Below, piece after piece: positions 7,692 to 16,523 of a stretch of 64,000 nt of DNA. The translations under genes were made by a program, and so were the position numbers. Position 1 is the first letter of the stretch; each line of letters opens with the position of its first letter. The stretch lies in NCBI RefSeq assembly GCF_012277315.1, contig NZ_CP051157.1, positions 434,001 through 498,000 of the forward strand. The letters are read 5' to 3'. Origin of the DNA: Wolbachia endosymbiont of Ctenocephalides felis wCfeJ (GTDB taxonomy: Bacteria > Pseudomonadota > Alphaproteobacteria > Rickettsiales > Anaplasmataceae). The notes under the pieces were generated by a model, which did not search any database, had not been told where the DNA came from, and saw nothing but the letters and a program-made list of their open reading frames with translations.

Positions 7692-9548
7692 ATGATGAAT
7701 ATACTAAAACTAATAGTGTTTTTGCCACTTTTTGGTTCATTGTTTGCGGCATTTTTTAGGAGGGATATTTTTAGTCAGTTAATTACAACTGTAGGGGTTG
7801 GAATATCTTCAATTCTATCCTGGTACGTTTTCCTCACTTTCTCTGAAAATTATCATTTAAGTTTATTTCCTCTACTTTCATTAAGTATATTAAAAGTAGA
7901 TTGGGCAATTAGTGTAGATGCTCTTTCATCTTTAATGCTAATTGTTGTTACCACTGTTTCACTAGTGGTTCACCTCTATTCTATTGGCTATATGGAATGT
8001 GATAAGGGAAAATCAAGGTTTTTTTCTTACTTATCGCTGTTCACGTTTTGCATGATTGTGCTGGTTATGAGCGACAATTTTGTACAACTTTTTTTTGGTT
8101 GGGAAGGAGTTGGCCTATGCTCTTATTTGCTTATAGGGTTTTGGTTTCAAAAATATTCTGCAAATAATGCAGCATTTAAAGCATTCGTTGTAAACAGAGT
8201 AGGAGATTTTGCGCTATTAATTGGAATTTTTCTTATTTATTACACATTTCATTCTTTGAAATTCTCTGAAATTTTTGATACAGCTGATCTTCTTGGTACA
8301 CAGAACATTAAGGTATTCTGTTGTGAATTTAAAATAATTCATATAATATGCATATTACTTTTTGTCGGCTGTATGGGAAAGTCCGCTCAGCTTGGCCTGC
8401 ATATTTGGTTGCCAGATGCAATGGAAGGGCCAACCCCTGTTTCCGCACTTATTCATGCAGCAACGATGGTAACAGCAGGTATATTTTTAGTAGCAAAATG
8501 TTCTCCACTGTTTGAGCTATCAAGTGTAGCCAGAGAATTGATAGTTATTGTTGGTACACTTACTGCTTTTTTTGCAGCTACAGTTGCAATTACTCAGAAT
8601 GATATAAAGAAAATAATTGCTTATTCAACCTGCAGCCAACTTGGTTATATGTTCATCGCATGTGGCCTTTCTGCTTACAATATTGCTATTTTTCATTTAA
8701 TGACACATGCTTTTTTTAAAGCTTTATTATTCCTTGGTGCAGGCAATGTGATTTACACAATGCATCACGAACAAAATATTCAGAAAATGGGAAATTGTTG
8801 GAAGAAGATTCCTTATACTTATACTCTCATGTGGATTGGGTCTCTTGCCCTTTCTGGAATATTTCCTTTTGCGGGTTTTTATTCAAAGGATTTAATAATT
8901 GAACATGCTCATGGCGCGGATAACTTTGCTTTTGTGGTAAGCTTAGTTGTTGCATTCTTTACAGCATTTTACTCTTGGAGGTTATTACTTCTTGCGTTTC
9001 ACAGCCAAAAACAAAGTAAAATTAATATACAGGAAGCACCAAAAACCATGCTTATACCACTATTAATACTTGCTTTTGGGTCGGTGTTTTCTGGAATATG
9101 GGGAGCAAATGCTTTGAATATAACTAGTAATGTGTTTTGGAAGTCAAGCCTAGTAGTTGCAAATGAGCATGAAGCCCATAATTTCTTTATCAAATTACTG
9201 CCGACTTTGGTAAGTATAGGTGGAATAATACTTGCGTACTTAATCTACTATTATCAAACAATCAAACAAATTAAAAGTAAGTTTTTACTTAAATTTCTGC
9301 AGAATAAATGGTACTTTGATGAGATATATGAACTTTTTATAGTGGTACCAATGGGATTTATATCTAAGCTTCTGTGGAAGTGTGATGTCAAGGCTATTGA
9401 TTCATTTGGACCAAACGGTGTTGTAAGGTTGGTTAGTGAATGCTCAAAAAGTTCTATAAAGTTACAAACTGGCTATATATTTGATTACGTGTTTATTATG
9501 TTTGTTACTTTAATAATTGGTGCTTTGTATATTATTGGAATTAAATAG
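7692..9548 (+). CDS. nuoL: NADH-quinone oxidoreductase subunit L
   Basis: Largest antiporter-like subunit of complex I, 618 residues with many membrane helices. Diagnostic stretches include WEGVGLCSYLLIGFW, the channel segment HIWLPDAMEGPTPVSALIHA (near residues 240-258) with TMVTAGIF after it, and the KKIIAYSTCSQLGYM helix with its conserved lysines. The C-terminal lateral helix region (KFLQNKWYFDEIYELF) is present, so the protein looks complete. It is homologous to MrpA/MrpD antiporter subunits. It sits 4 bases after nuoK and 3 bases before nuoM. Confidence 0.97.
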   Translation: MMNILKLIVFLPLFGSLFAAFFRRDIFSQLITTVGVGISSILSWYVFLTFSENYHLSLFPLLSLSILKVDWAISVDALSSLMLIVVTTVSLVVHLYSIGYMECDKGKSRFFSYLSLFTFCMIVLVMSDNFVQLFFGWEGVGLCSYLLIGFWFQKYSANNAAFKAFVVNRVGDFALLIGIFLIYYTFHSLKFSEIFDTADLLGTQNIKVFCCEFKIIHIICILLFVGCMGKSAQLGLHIWLPDAMEGPTPVSALIHAATMVTAGIFLVAKCSPLFELSSVARELIVIVGTLTAFFAATVAITQNDIKKIIAYSTCSQLGYMFIACGLSAYNIAIFHLMTHAFFKALLFLGAGNVIYTMHHEQNIQKMGNCWKKIPYTYTLMWIGSLALSGIFPFAGFYSKDLIIEHAHGADNFAFVVSLVVAFFTAFYSWRLLLLAFHSQKQSKINIQEAPKTMLIPLLILAFGSVFSGIWGANALNITSNVFWKSSLVVANEHEAHNFFIKLLPTLVSIGGIILAYLIYYYQTIKQIKSKFLLKFLQNKWYFDEIYELFIVVPMGFISKLLWKCDVKAIDSFGPNGVVRLVSECSKSSIKLQTGYIFDYVFIMFVTLIIGALYIIGIK

Positions 9549-9551
9549 AAA

Positions 9552-10994
9552 GTGTTGTTACTTAGTATATTCTTGCTTCCACTAATAGGGGCGTTGATTT
9601 TATCTCTAATTAAGGTCAATCATAAATCGATATACCTAAAACTTCTTGCCTTGTTTTTTACCGTACTTCCATTTTTGCTTAGCATTGTAACTTGTATAGA
9701 ATTCGATAATAACAACATAGATCTCCAATTTGTCAGCTATCCAATGAAAAATGTTGGAATAGGGGTAGATGGTATATCGCTACCTTTCCTTCTACTCACA
9801 ACTTTCTTATTTGTTATTTGTATACTCTACAATTGCAAAATGAGTTATACGACTCTCAAGCCATATATGGCACTATTTTTGCTGCTCGAGAGCTTTGTCA
9901 TAGGTTTCTTTATTTCACTGAATGCCATAAGCTTTTATGTATTCTTTGAAGCTGTTTTAGTACCAATGTTCTTCATTATTGGTATCTGGGGAGGAAAGCA
10001 AAGGATATATGCAGCATTCAAATTGTTTCTCTATACGCTTGCCGGTTCATTGTTGTTTTTGCTTGGACTAGTGTACATCTATAATATTTTTGGAACATTT
10101 GATATACAAAAATTAGCCACGTTAATGCCAAGTCTTGATTTTGGAGTGCAGTCATTGTTGTGGATTGCATTTTTTGTCTCTTTTGCAATAAAGGTACCGA
10201 TGTTTCCGTTCCACACTTGGCTTCCCGATGCGCATGTGCAATCGCCAACTTCTGGATCTGTAATTTTAGCCGGCTTGCTGATTAAAATGGGGGGATATGG
10301 GTTTTTAAGATTCTCTATTCCAATGCTTCCTCAGGCAAGTTTTTATTTTTCAAATTTCGTTGTCGTGTTAAGTGCAATTGCAATAATATATGCTTCATTA
10401 GTTGCTTTTGCTCAGGACGATATAAAGAAGCTAATAGCTTATTCTTCAATAGCACACATGGGAATCGTTACTGCTGGCCTTTTTTCGTTTTATGAAGAGG
10501 GAGTACTTGGTGCTATATTTCAAATGATTAGCCACGGCCTTATTTCTGCTGCTTTATTTTTATGCGTTGGGATGCTATATACTCGAACTGGAACTTTGGA
10601 AATTGCAAAGTATTTTGGCATAGCAAACACGATGCCAAAATTTGGCTTTATGTTCATTTTATTTTCAATGGCCTCGATCGGACTACCTGGAACATCTGGG
10701 TTTATAGGAGAGTTCTTGGCTATGATTGGAATGTTTAAGAGCATAAGGTTTTTTACAGGATTTATAACACTTGGCACTATTTTGAGTGCAGTGTATATGC
10801 TGAATTTATGTAAAAAAACAATATGGGGGGTTAGTTATTCTAATTTGCTGAATAACCGCTTGGATAGCATGGAATTTTCTGTCTTAACTGTGCTTGCAGT
10901 GTTTGTTATTTTGCTTGGATTTTATCCAACTTTTGTACTGAGTTATTTAAAGCCGTGTATGGCAAGTTTATTAGTTAAATATAATACTCTATGA
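9552..10994 (+). CDS. nuoM: NADH-quinone oxidoreductase subunit M
   Basis: Antiporter-like proton-pumping subunit of complex I, 480 residues. It shows the conserved FFEAVLVPMFFIIGIWGG region with its key glutamate (near residues 136-155), the HTWLPDAHVQSPTSGSVILA channel segment (near 222-241), and DDIKKLIAYSSIAHMG (near 290). Translation begins with GTG at 9552, only 3 bases after the nuoL stop. The 3' end overlaps nuoN by 4 bases (ATGA). Length is normal. Confidence 0.96.
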   Translation: MLLLSIFLLPLIGALILSLIKVNHKSIYLKLLALFFTVLPFLLSIVTCIEFDNNNIDLQFVSYPMKNVGIGVDGISLPFLLLTTFLFVICILYNCKMSYTTLKPYMALFLLLESFVIGFFISLNAISFYVFFEAVLVPMFFIIGIWGGKQRIYAAFKLFLYTLAGSLLFLLGLVYIYNIFGTFDIQKLATLMPSLDFGVQSLLWIAFFVSFAIKVPMFPFHTWLPDAHVQSPTSGSVILAGLLIKMGGYGFLRFSIPMLPQASFYFSNFVVVLSAIAIIYASLVAFAQDDIKKLIAYSSIAHMGIVTAGLFSFYEEGVLGAIFQMISHGLISAALFLCVGMLYTRTGTLEIAKYFGIANTMPKFGFMFILFSMASIGLPGTSGFIGEFLAMIGMFKSIRFFTGFITLGTILSAVYMLNLCKKTIWGVSYSNLLNNRLDSMEFSVLTVLAVFVILLGFYPTFVLSYLKPCMASLLVKYNTL

Positions 10995-12385
10995 GTTATA
11001 TACAGGTGTTGCCAGAAACATTTTCCATTGTTTCCTCATTAGTATTGTTGCTACTTGGAATTGTGTTCAACCGCCGTACTATTAACTTATTAGCACTGGG
11101 CTGCACAGTGATCACCTTGATTGCTTTAGTTCTCTTAGCAGAAAATAATGAAGTTTTCTTCTTTAATTCATTGTTAAAACTCAACTTGTATATCCGATCA
11201 TCCCAAGGATTGGTCCTTATCGTGGGAATTCTAGTACTTTTACTGCTGAACTTATCAAAATATGACTATAAATATGAATTTTCAATACTGATTCTTTTTG
11301 CGTTGTTTGGCATGATGACTCTAGTTTCAGCAAATAGTTTAATTTCTTTTTATTTAGCTTTTGAACTTATGAGCATACCTCTATATGTTCTTGCAAGCTT
11401 TAATAAAGATTCAGTCTACTCATGCGAAGCAGGAGTGAAATATTTTACGCTTAGTGCATTATCCTCCTGTATTATGCTATACGGAATGTCACTAATTTAT
11501 GGGTACACAGGACAAATTGATTTTTCTCAGTTAAGTTTATTTGTAAAGAACCACCAGGTAACCTATGGAATAGTTTTTGGGTTGGTTTTTATTCTCATTG
11601 GCTTGTGTTTCAAGCTTGCTGTTGTTCCTTTTCATATGTGGGCTCCAGATGTTTATCAAGGTGCACCTACCATAGTGACTGCGTTTTTTTCTACTGCTCC
11701 AAAAGCTGCGCTTGTAACATTTTTAATTAGACTGATGAATGAGGAATTAGTAAATGTTGAAAATTATGTTCAACCTGCTCTTTTATATATTTCAGCACTC
11801 TCTGTGCTTATCTCAGCTTTGGGGGCTTTACGCCAAAAAAATCTAAAAAGGCTGCTTGCTTACAGTTCAATTGGTCATGTTGGCTTCATGTTGGCTTCGC
11901 TTTCTATCTTTACACGGACAGGCACAGATAGTGCCTTGATGTATTTGGCAATATATATTGTCACAAACATAGGATTGTTTTCATATTTCGTGCAAATTGA
12001 TGATGATGATTGCAATGTTACCAGTTTGTCTGGTGTTGGAAAAAAACACCCAATTTTAGCTTTTCATCTTTCTATACTATTGTTCTCAATGGCTGGAATA
12101 CCTCCACTTGCAGGTTTTTTCACTAAGCTGTTTATATTTAAAGGTTTAATAAATTCGGGCTTTACCAGTCTATCTTTGATCCTTGTAGTAGCAAGTGTTA
12201 TATCATGTTACTACTATCTAAATATCATAAAAGCTATGTATTTTGATAAGGCTAGTGGAGATAAAATTACTTACTCTAAGGGGCTACTCATTATCAGCTC
12301 AGTGGCTTCCTTAATCAATATTACTCTTTTTATATATGTAGAAGATTTATACTCGTTAATTCATTTAGTAACTAAAGGGTTATAA
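10991..12385 (+). CDS. nuoN: NADH-quinone oxidoreductase subunit N
   Basis: Third antiporter-like subunit of the complex I membrane arm, 464 residues. Typical segments are FELMSIPLYVLASFNK (near 126-141), the FHMWAPDVYQGAPTIVTAFF channel segment (near 213), and KRLLAYSSIGHVGFML (near 290). The start overlaps the nuoM stop by 4 bases and the gene is followed after one base by birA, so all five nuo genes and birA are probably one transcript. Confidence 0.96.
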   Translation: MSYIQVLPETFSIVSSLVLLLLGIVFNRRTINLLALGCTVITLIALVLLAENNEVFFFNSLLKLNLYIRSSQGLVLIVGILVLLLLNLSKYDYKYEFSILILFALFGMMTLVSANSLISFYLAFELMSIPLYVLASFNKDSVYSCEAGVKYFTLSALSSCIMLYGMSLIYGYTGQIDFSQLSLFVKNHQVTYGIVFGLVFILIGLCFKLAVVPFHMWAPDVYQGAPTIVTAFFSTAPKAALVTFLIRLMNEELVNVENYVQPALLYISALSVLISALGALRQKNLKRLLAYSSIGHVGFMLASLSIFTRTGTDSALMYLAIYIVTNIGLFSYFVQIDDDDCNVTSLSGVGKKHPILAFHLSILLFSMAGIPPLAGFFTKLFIFKGLINSGFTSLSLILVVASVISCYYYLNIIKAMYFDKASGDKITYSKGLLIISSVASLINITLFIYVEDLYSLIHLVTKGL

Positions 12386-12386
12386 A

Positions 12387-13268
12387 GTGATTCCTGAAAC
12401 ATTCGAGGGCTTTCATATTTATCATTACAAAGAAGTTTCTAGCACTAATAGGGAAGCGTTGGACTTAATTGATAAAGGAGTATCAAATGAAACTGTTATT
12501 ATTGCAGATAAGCAAACAAATGGTAGAGGTTGCACTGGAAAAAGCTGGGTTTCTCCGGAAGGTAATTTTTATGTGAGTTTGATAGTAAATCTCTTTAACG
12601 ATTATTCAAGTGAAAGCCAGTTTTCGGTGTCATTCGAGCACACGACGCTTGAATCTAGAAAAAAAGAAAAATGGATCCCAGTGTCTGCTACTCAGATGAT
12701 ATCAGATGGCACTGAGATGACGGCAAAGGGGTTGGTGAATAAAATTGCAGATGTCAGCAAATTAACAGAATTGACTTTTGTTACTGCTCTTGCCGTTGGC
12801 AACACATTACTATCATTTGTGAATGATCTAAACCTCCAATATAAATGGCCAAATGATGTCTTTGTTGATGGTAAGAAAATAAGTGGAATATTGCTTGAGA
12901 AGAAGTCTAATACAAATTGGCTAGTTATAGGAGTTGGGATTAATATTAGTCACGCGCCACTTCCAGGAGCAGCGTGTATTAGCAGTTACAGTGAGCCTGT
13001 ATCTAACACAGATCTGTTAAAAAAGTTAATAACAAATTTTAATAAACTAAGAAAACAGTGGATATTTGATGGGTTTCACGCTATAAGAGAAATGTGGCTG
13101 GAAAGAGCACTCAAAATGAATGAACAAATCAGCGTAAGGTTGGCTGGCAAATTGAATGATGGGATTTTTATTGATATAGATACAAGTGGTAGATTAGTAT
13201 TGCAGCAAAAAGACGGAAGCTTGATTTATTTTAATGCCGGTGAGTTATTTATTGGTAATACATTATGA
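12387..13268 (+). CDS. birA: Biotin--[acetyl-CoA-carboxylase] ligase with in-frame palindrome insertion
   Basis: Attaches biotin to carrier proteins such as acetyl-CoA or propionyl-CoA carboxylase. It lacks the DNA-binding repressor domain found in some BirA proteins. Ligase motifs are STNREALDL near the start, the biotinyl-AMP loop GRGCTGKSW (near residues 47-55), KWPNDVFVDGKKISGIL (near 153), and GVGINI. Translation begins with GTG 12387. About 45 extra residues (near 65-112) separate the NFYVSLIVNL strand from LTFVTALAVG; bases 12627-12723 in this stretch match the intergenic palindromic element (CATTCGAGCACACGACGCTT, TGGATCCCAGTGTC). The insertion kept frame and made TLESRKKEKW...TQM peptide. 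It lies between conserved segments, so activity may survive. The stop overlaps the ccmD start. Confidence 0.9.
   Translation: MIPETFEGFHIYHYKEVSSTNREALDLIDKGVSNETVIIADKQTNGRGCTGKSWVSPEGNFYVSLIVNLFNDYSSESQFSVSFEHTTLESRKKEKWIPVSATQMISDGTEMTAKGLVNKIADVSKLTELTFVTALAVGNTLLSFVNDLNLQYKWPNDVFVDGKKISGILLEKKSNTNWLVIGVGINISHAPLPGAACISSYSEPVSNTDLLKKLITNFNKLRKQWIFDGFHAIREMWLERALKMNEQISVRLAGKLNDGIFIDIDTSGRLVLQQKDGSLIYFNAGELFIGNTL
12627..12723 (+). repeat. Protein-coding palindromic element inside birA
   Basis: This stretch aligns with intergenic copies such as 25081-25160: gtgtcatt-c(c/g)agc, gacgct-tgaatcta, a run of A, then tggatcccagtgtc and tactc-gatgat. Differences from intergenic copies remove stop codons in the birA frame. 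Confidence 0.75.
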
Positions 13269-13402
13269 ATACATATGTAATTTTTGCTTACCTTATTGGT
13301 TTTGCGCTGATTGTTGGAGAGTTGATCTTTACCATTTCCCGCTATATTAAAAGTAAAGAAATTCTAGAAAGTCTAAAAGATAACAATGAAGAAGAAACAT
13401 AA
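13265..13402 (+). CDS. ccmD: Heme exporter protein D (CcmD), 45 aa
   Basis: Very short gene: ATG 13265 overlaps the birA stop (ATGA) and TAA 13400-13402 lies inside ccmE. The 45-residue product begins MNTYVIFAYLIGFALIVGEL, one membrane helix, then a basic then acidic cytoplasmic tail (SRYIKSKEILESL). This is the size and layout of CcmD, which helps release holo-CcmE from the CcmABC heme transporter in cytochrome c maturation. Position directly before ccmE supports the call. Sequence conservation in CcmD is weak, so the identification leans on context. Confidence 0.8.
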   Translation: MNTYVIFAYLIGFALIVGELIFTISRYIKSKEILESLKDNNEEET

Positions 13403-13778
13403 GCGATTACTTATAGCCTCAGTAATTTTCTTCTTTTTAAATTGTATAGCTTTTCTTATCTTAACAACACTCAAAGAAAATATCTCATTTTTTTATACAG
13501 TAAGTGAAGCAATAATTTTACCAGATAAGCAAAAGCCAATCCGCGTTGGTGGAATGGTTGTTGAAAATAGTATAATACATAACGAAAATGAAGTGATTTT
13601 TCAGATGACAGATTTTAACAAAAGCGTTGTGGTAAAGTATCAAGGAATACTTCCTCCGATGTTTTCAGAAAAAAGTGGTATCGTTGTGCAAGGTAAAATG
13701 TTCGACAATGGGATCTTTTTGGCAGATACGGTGTTTGCAAAACATGATGAGAATTATATGCCAAAAGTTTCGAAGTAG
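13386..13778 (+). CDS. ccmE: Cytochrome c maturation protein CcmE (heme chaperone)
   Basis: Periplasmic heme chaperone anchored by one N-terminal helix (after MKKKHKR, near residues 8-28). It binds heme covalently and passes it to apocytochrome c. The OB-fold body includes RVGGMVVENS, VVVKYQGILPPMF and GIVVQGKM. The heme-attaching histidine is in KHDENYMPK (His near residue 120), with the following Tyr also present. The 130-residue length is usual. It overlaps ccmD by 17 bases. Other ccm genes are outside the window. Confidence 0.94.
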   Translation: MKKKHKRLLIASVIFFFLNCIAFLILTTLKENISFFYTVSEAIILPDKQKPIRVGGMVVENSIIHNENEVIFQMTDFNKSVVVKYQGILPPMFSEKSGIVVQGKMFDNGIFLADTVFAKHDENYMPKVSK

Positions 13779-13947
13779 AATTTCTTAATCTATCTATAGC
13801 TAATATAGGTTAGATTGTCCTACATCGTATGGTATCTTAGAAAGACCCAAATGGAAACAAAATCGATCTTTTTCGTAGTAAAATCTTCTCTTGCAGCGAA
13901 ATTAGTGTGTTTTTCATACCTTCTTTTCTTAACTTGACGTGCATGTT

Positions 13948-15768
13948 TCACTCAACGGTAACAGACTTAGCTAAATTCCTTGGACAATCAGCATCTAATC
14001 CTTTTTTTACTGCAGTAGAATAAGCAAGGAATTGCATAGCAATACTGTAGATGATTGGAGAGATAAAACTATCAACGTCTGGAAGTTGTACCACATCTGC
14101 ACATACCCCTCTTAAGAATGGCAATCCCTCTCTGTTGCTAAAAGCAATCACGTTGCCTTTTCTTGCGATAATTTCTTGTATGTTGGATAGTGTTTTAAAA
14201 AATAGACTGTCATATGGAATAATTGCTATGACAAGCACAGATGAATCTATCAAAGCAATTGAACCGTGTTTCATCTCTCCTGCCGCAATGCCGATGGTAT
14301 TAATGTATGAAAGCTCCTTTACCTTCAATGCACCTTCCATTGCAACTCCATATGAGCTTCCTCTGCCGATTAAAATAATGCTGCTGTACCCTAGTATACT
14401 GTCTGATACATGTTTCACTTTCACCATATTTAAAACACGTTCAACATATTCGGGAATAGAGTTGATAGCATCGTTTAGTTGCTTTATCCTCTCTTTACTC
14501 AATGTACCTTTTATTTTTGCAAGCTCCAAGGTAAAGCATGCTAAAACCGCAAGCTGTGCAGAAAAGGTTTTTGTTGAAGCAACACCAATTTCCGGTCCAG
14601 CAAGAGTATGTAACACAATATCTGAGATTTTTTCAATACTGCTATTAAATGTGTTAGTTATGCTAATGATTGTTTGCTTTTGCGATTTTCCATATCGTAG
14701 TGCTTCCATGGTATCTGCAGTCTCGCCAGATTGAGATATAAATAGCCCAAAGCTTCCCTCTTCTAGCTTTACGTTGCTATATCTGAATTCTGATGAGATT
14801 TCCAAATATACTCGAACTTGGGCAACACTTTCCAACCAATATTTTGCTATTAGTCCAGCAAAATAAGATGATCCACATCCAACTATGGTGATATGACTAA
14901 GCTTAGAAAATAACTTTTTATTGGCAGATACTACCTCTTTATATTCTTTATAAAATTGATTTATTGTTTTATTTAATGTACAAGGCTGCTCAAAAATTTC
15001 TTTTAGCATGAAGCTAGAGAAACCTTTTTTACTGACTAAAAAATTGCTCGGACTGTTGCTTTCTATGCTGCGTTCAACTCGTGTACCATTATTATATACA
15101 GTAACTTCTCTAGACTTTATCACTGCAATGTCACCATCTTTCAGATGAGATATTTTTTCTACCAATGCGCTTAAAGCATTGGAATCAGATGTAACAAGTA
15201 CAGTATTGCAGTTATAACCTATTGCTAAAGGTAGATTTCTTTTTGCAACAAATAAAGTATCTGGGTATTCTGCAAATAATAAAACTAAAGCAAACGAGCC
15301 ATGCAAATTGTTTAAACACTTAAGTAGAGAATCAACAGGCGATAGCCCCTCGTTAAGATACATAGTTAGCATATTCGGTATGACTTCTGTGTCAGTGTCA
15401 GTATGAAACTGCATTCCCCTTTCTTCTAAGCTCTTTTTTAGCAAATTGTAATTCTCGATTATGCCATTATGAGCAACAACAACATTACTTGCATAAATAG
15501 GGTGAGCATTCTTAAGACCTGGAACCCCATGTGTAGCCCAGCGAGTATGCGCTATGCCAATTGTGCTGTTAGACATTTCGCTGTTGTCAACAACTTCACA
15601 TAACCTTTCAACTCTACCTTCTGATTTTTTAACTTCTATCTTGCCTTCACCATTTACAATTGCTATTCCTGAAGAATCATATCCTCTATATTCCAATCTA
15701 CGCAACCCGGCCAGCAAAGTCGGTATTATCGAATCACCATCACTGACTGCAGCAAATATTCCACACAC
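13948..15768 (-). CDS. glmS: Glutamine--fructose-6-phosphate aminotransferase (isomerizing)
   Basis: Makes glucosamine-6-phosphate from fructose-6-phosphate and glutamine, the first step towards UDP-GlcNAc for peptidoglycan precursors. It has 606 residues, the normal length. The N-terminal Ntn glutaminase begins MCGIFAAV with the catalytic Cys2, and has RRLEYRGYDSSG, HTRWATHG and HNGIIEN. Two SIS sugar-isomerase domains follow, with GCGSSYFAG, SQSGETADTMEALR and GRGSSYGVAMEGALKVKE. The C-terminal NLAKSVTVE is present. It lies 15 bases after yajC in the same direction. No ribozyme-like leader is visible in the short gap. Confidence 0.97.
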   Translation of the reverse strand: MCGIFAAVSDGDSIIPTLLAGLRRLEYRGYDSSGIAIVNGEGKIEVKKSEGRVERLCEVVDNSEMSNSTIGIAHTRWATHGVPGLKNAHPIYASNVVVAHNGIIENYNLLKKSLEERGMQFHTDTDTEVIPNMLTMYLNEGLSPVDSLLKCLNNLHGSFALVLLFAEYPDTLFVAKRNLPLAIGYNCNTVLVTSDSNALSALVEKISHLKDGDIAVIKSREVTVYNNGTRVERSIESNSPSNFLVSKKGFSSFMLKEIFEQPCTLNKTINQFYKEYKEVVSANKKLFSKLSHITIVGCGSSYFAGLIAKYWLESVAQVRVYLEISSEFRYSNVKLEEGSFGLFISQSGETADTMEALRYGKSQKQTIISITNTFNSSIEKISDIVLHTLAGPEIGVASTKTFSAQLAVLACFTLELAKIKGTLSKERIKQLNDAINSIPEYVERVLNMVKVKHVSDSILGYSSIILIGRGSSYGVAMEGALKVKELSYINTIGIAAGEMKHGSIALIDSSVLVIAIIPYDSLFFKTLSNIQEIIARKGNVIAFSNREGLPFLRGVCADVVQLPDVDSFISPIIYSIAMQFLAYSTAVKKGLDADCPRNLAKSVTVE

Positions 15769-15783
15769 AACCGAGTTTTAGAA

Positions 15784-16227
15784 TTACGAAGCATTTTTAT
15801 CTTTATCGCCTTGTCCCTTTTTACTTTTACCTGGCTGACCTTTATTTTTTTTGTTTTCCTTCTCAATTTTACCCTTTTCAGTTGGTTTAGCTACTGTCTT
15901 TTGAGTTTCCTTGTTTAAAACTTCAGATATAGCAGATTTTAGCACTTTTACCTCTACTTTCGGTGCTATTTCTATCACAAACTGTGCATTTACTTCGTCA
16001 ATTTTGCTAACTTCACCTATTATTCCACCAGAGGTGATGACAGTATCACCACGTCTTATCTGATCTATCACCTTTCTATGTTCTTTCAATCTTTTTTGAT
16101 TTGGACGAATAATAAAAAAATAAAATACTATAACTATTAAAATCAATGGAATAAAATTGGCAAAGGATGCACCAACACTTGCTGTATTGCTAGCTGCATC
16201 TGCTGCAAAAACTTCAGGAATGAACAT
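15784..16227 (-). CDS. yajC: Preprotein translocase accessory subunit YajC
   Basis: Small inner-membrane protein that associates with SecDF at the Sec translocon. The 147-residue product has one membrane helix (FIPLILIVIVFYFFIIRPNQ, near residues 24-43), followed by the conserved RPNQKRLKEH and GDTVITSGGIIGEV segments. The C-terminus extends into a lysine-rich, low-complexity tail (KGKIEKENKKNKGQPGK) longer than in typical YajC. It is upstream of glmS with a 15-base gap, probably co-transcribed. Confidence 0.93.
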   Translation of the reverse strand: MFIPEVFAADAASNTASVGASFANFIPLILIVIVFYFFIIRPNQKRLKEHRKVIDQIRRGDTVITSGGIIGEVSKIDEVNAQFVIEIAPKVEVKVLKSAISEVLNKETQKTVAKPTEKGKIEKENKKNKGQPGKSKKGQGDKDKNAS

Positions 16228-16486
16228 ATTTAATCCTAATTATTAACAATAGACTTAAGTAAACCTGTTTAAATATTAATTACAACATCACTTCGTGTCA
16301 AGTTTGATGAAAGCATTACATGCAAAAAGCTTCTTGTATTAAGGCTGTCTTGAATAAGCTATTGTACTTTACTAATTGTATTAACCTATATCAAACAAAA
16401 CAAAATCTGTGAAGTTAGGAGGATGAAAACGTAAAGTTGCTGCTTGCTATGATTAAGAGGCTTAATGACTTTACTTGAGTGTTTGA

Positions 16487-16492
16487 TATAAT
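16487..16492 (+). promoter_or_regulatory. -10 element (TATAAT) upstream of mtaB
   Basis: A perfect TATAAT lies about 32 bases before the mtaB ATG. No good -35 is seen at 16-18 bases, so only the -10 is reported. Confidence 0.35.
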
Positions 16493-16523
16493 AATTAAAT
16501 TATAAAATCGATTGAAGTCTAGC

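Noticed and set aside
14051-14734. 227-codon plus-strand open frame across glmS
   Set aside because: It is antisense to a complete, well-conserved glmS and encodes no recognisable protein; a shadow frame.
16410-16435. AGGAGG immediately followed by ATG AAA ACG TAA upstream of mtaB
   Set aside because: Looks like a start signal, but it gives only a three-codon frame with no spacing between site and ATG; likely chance.
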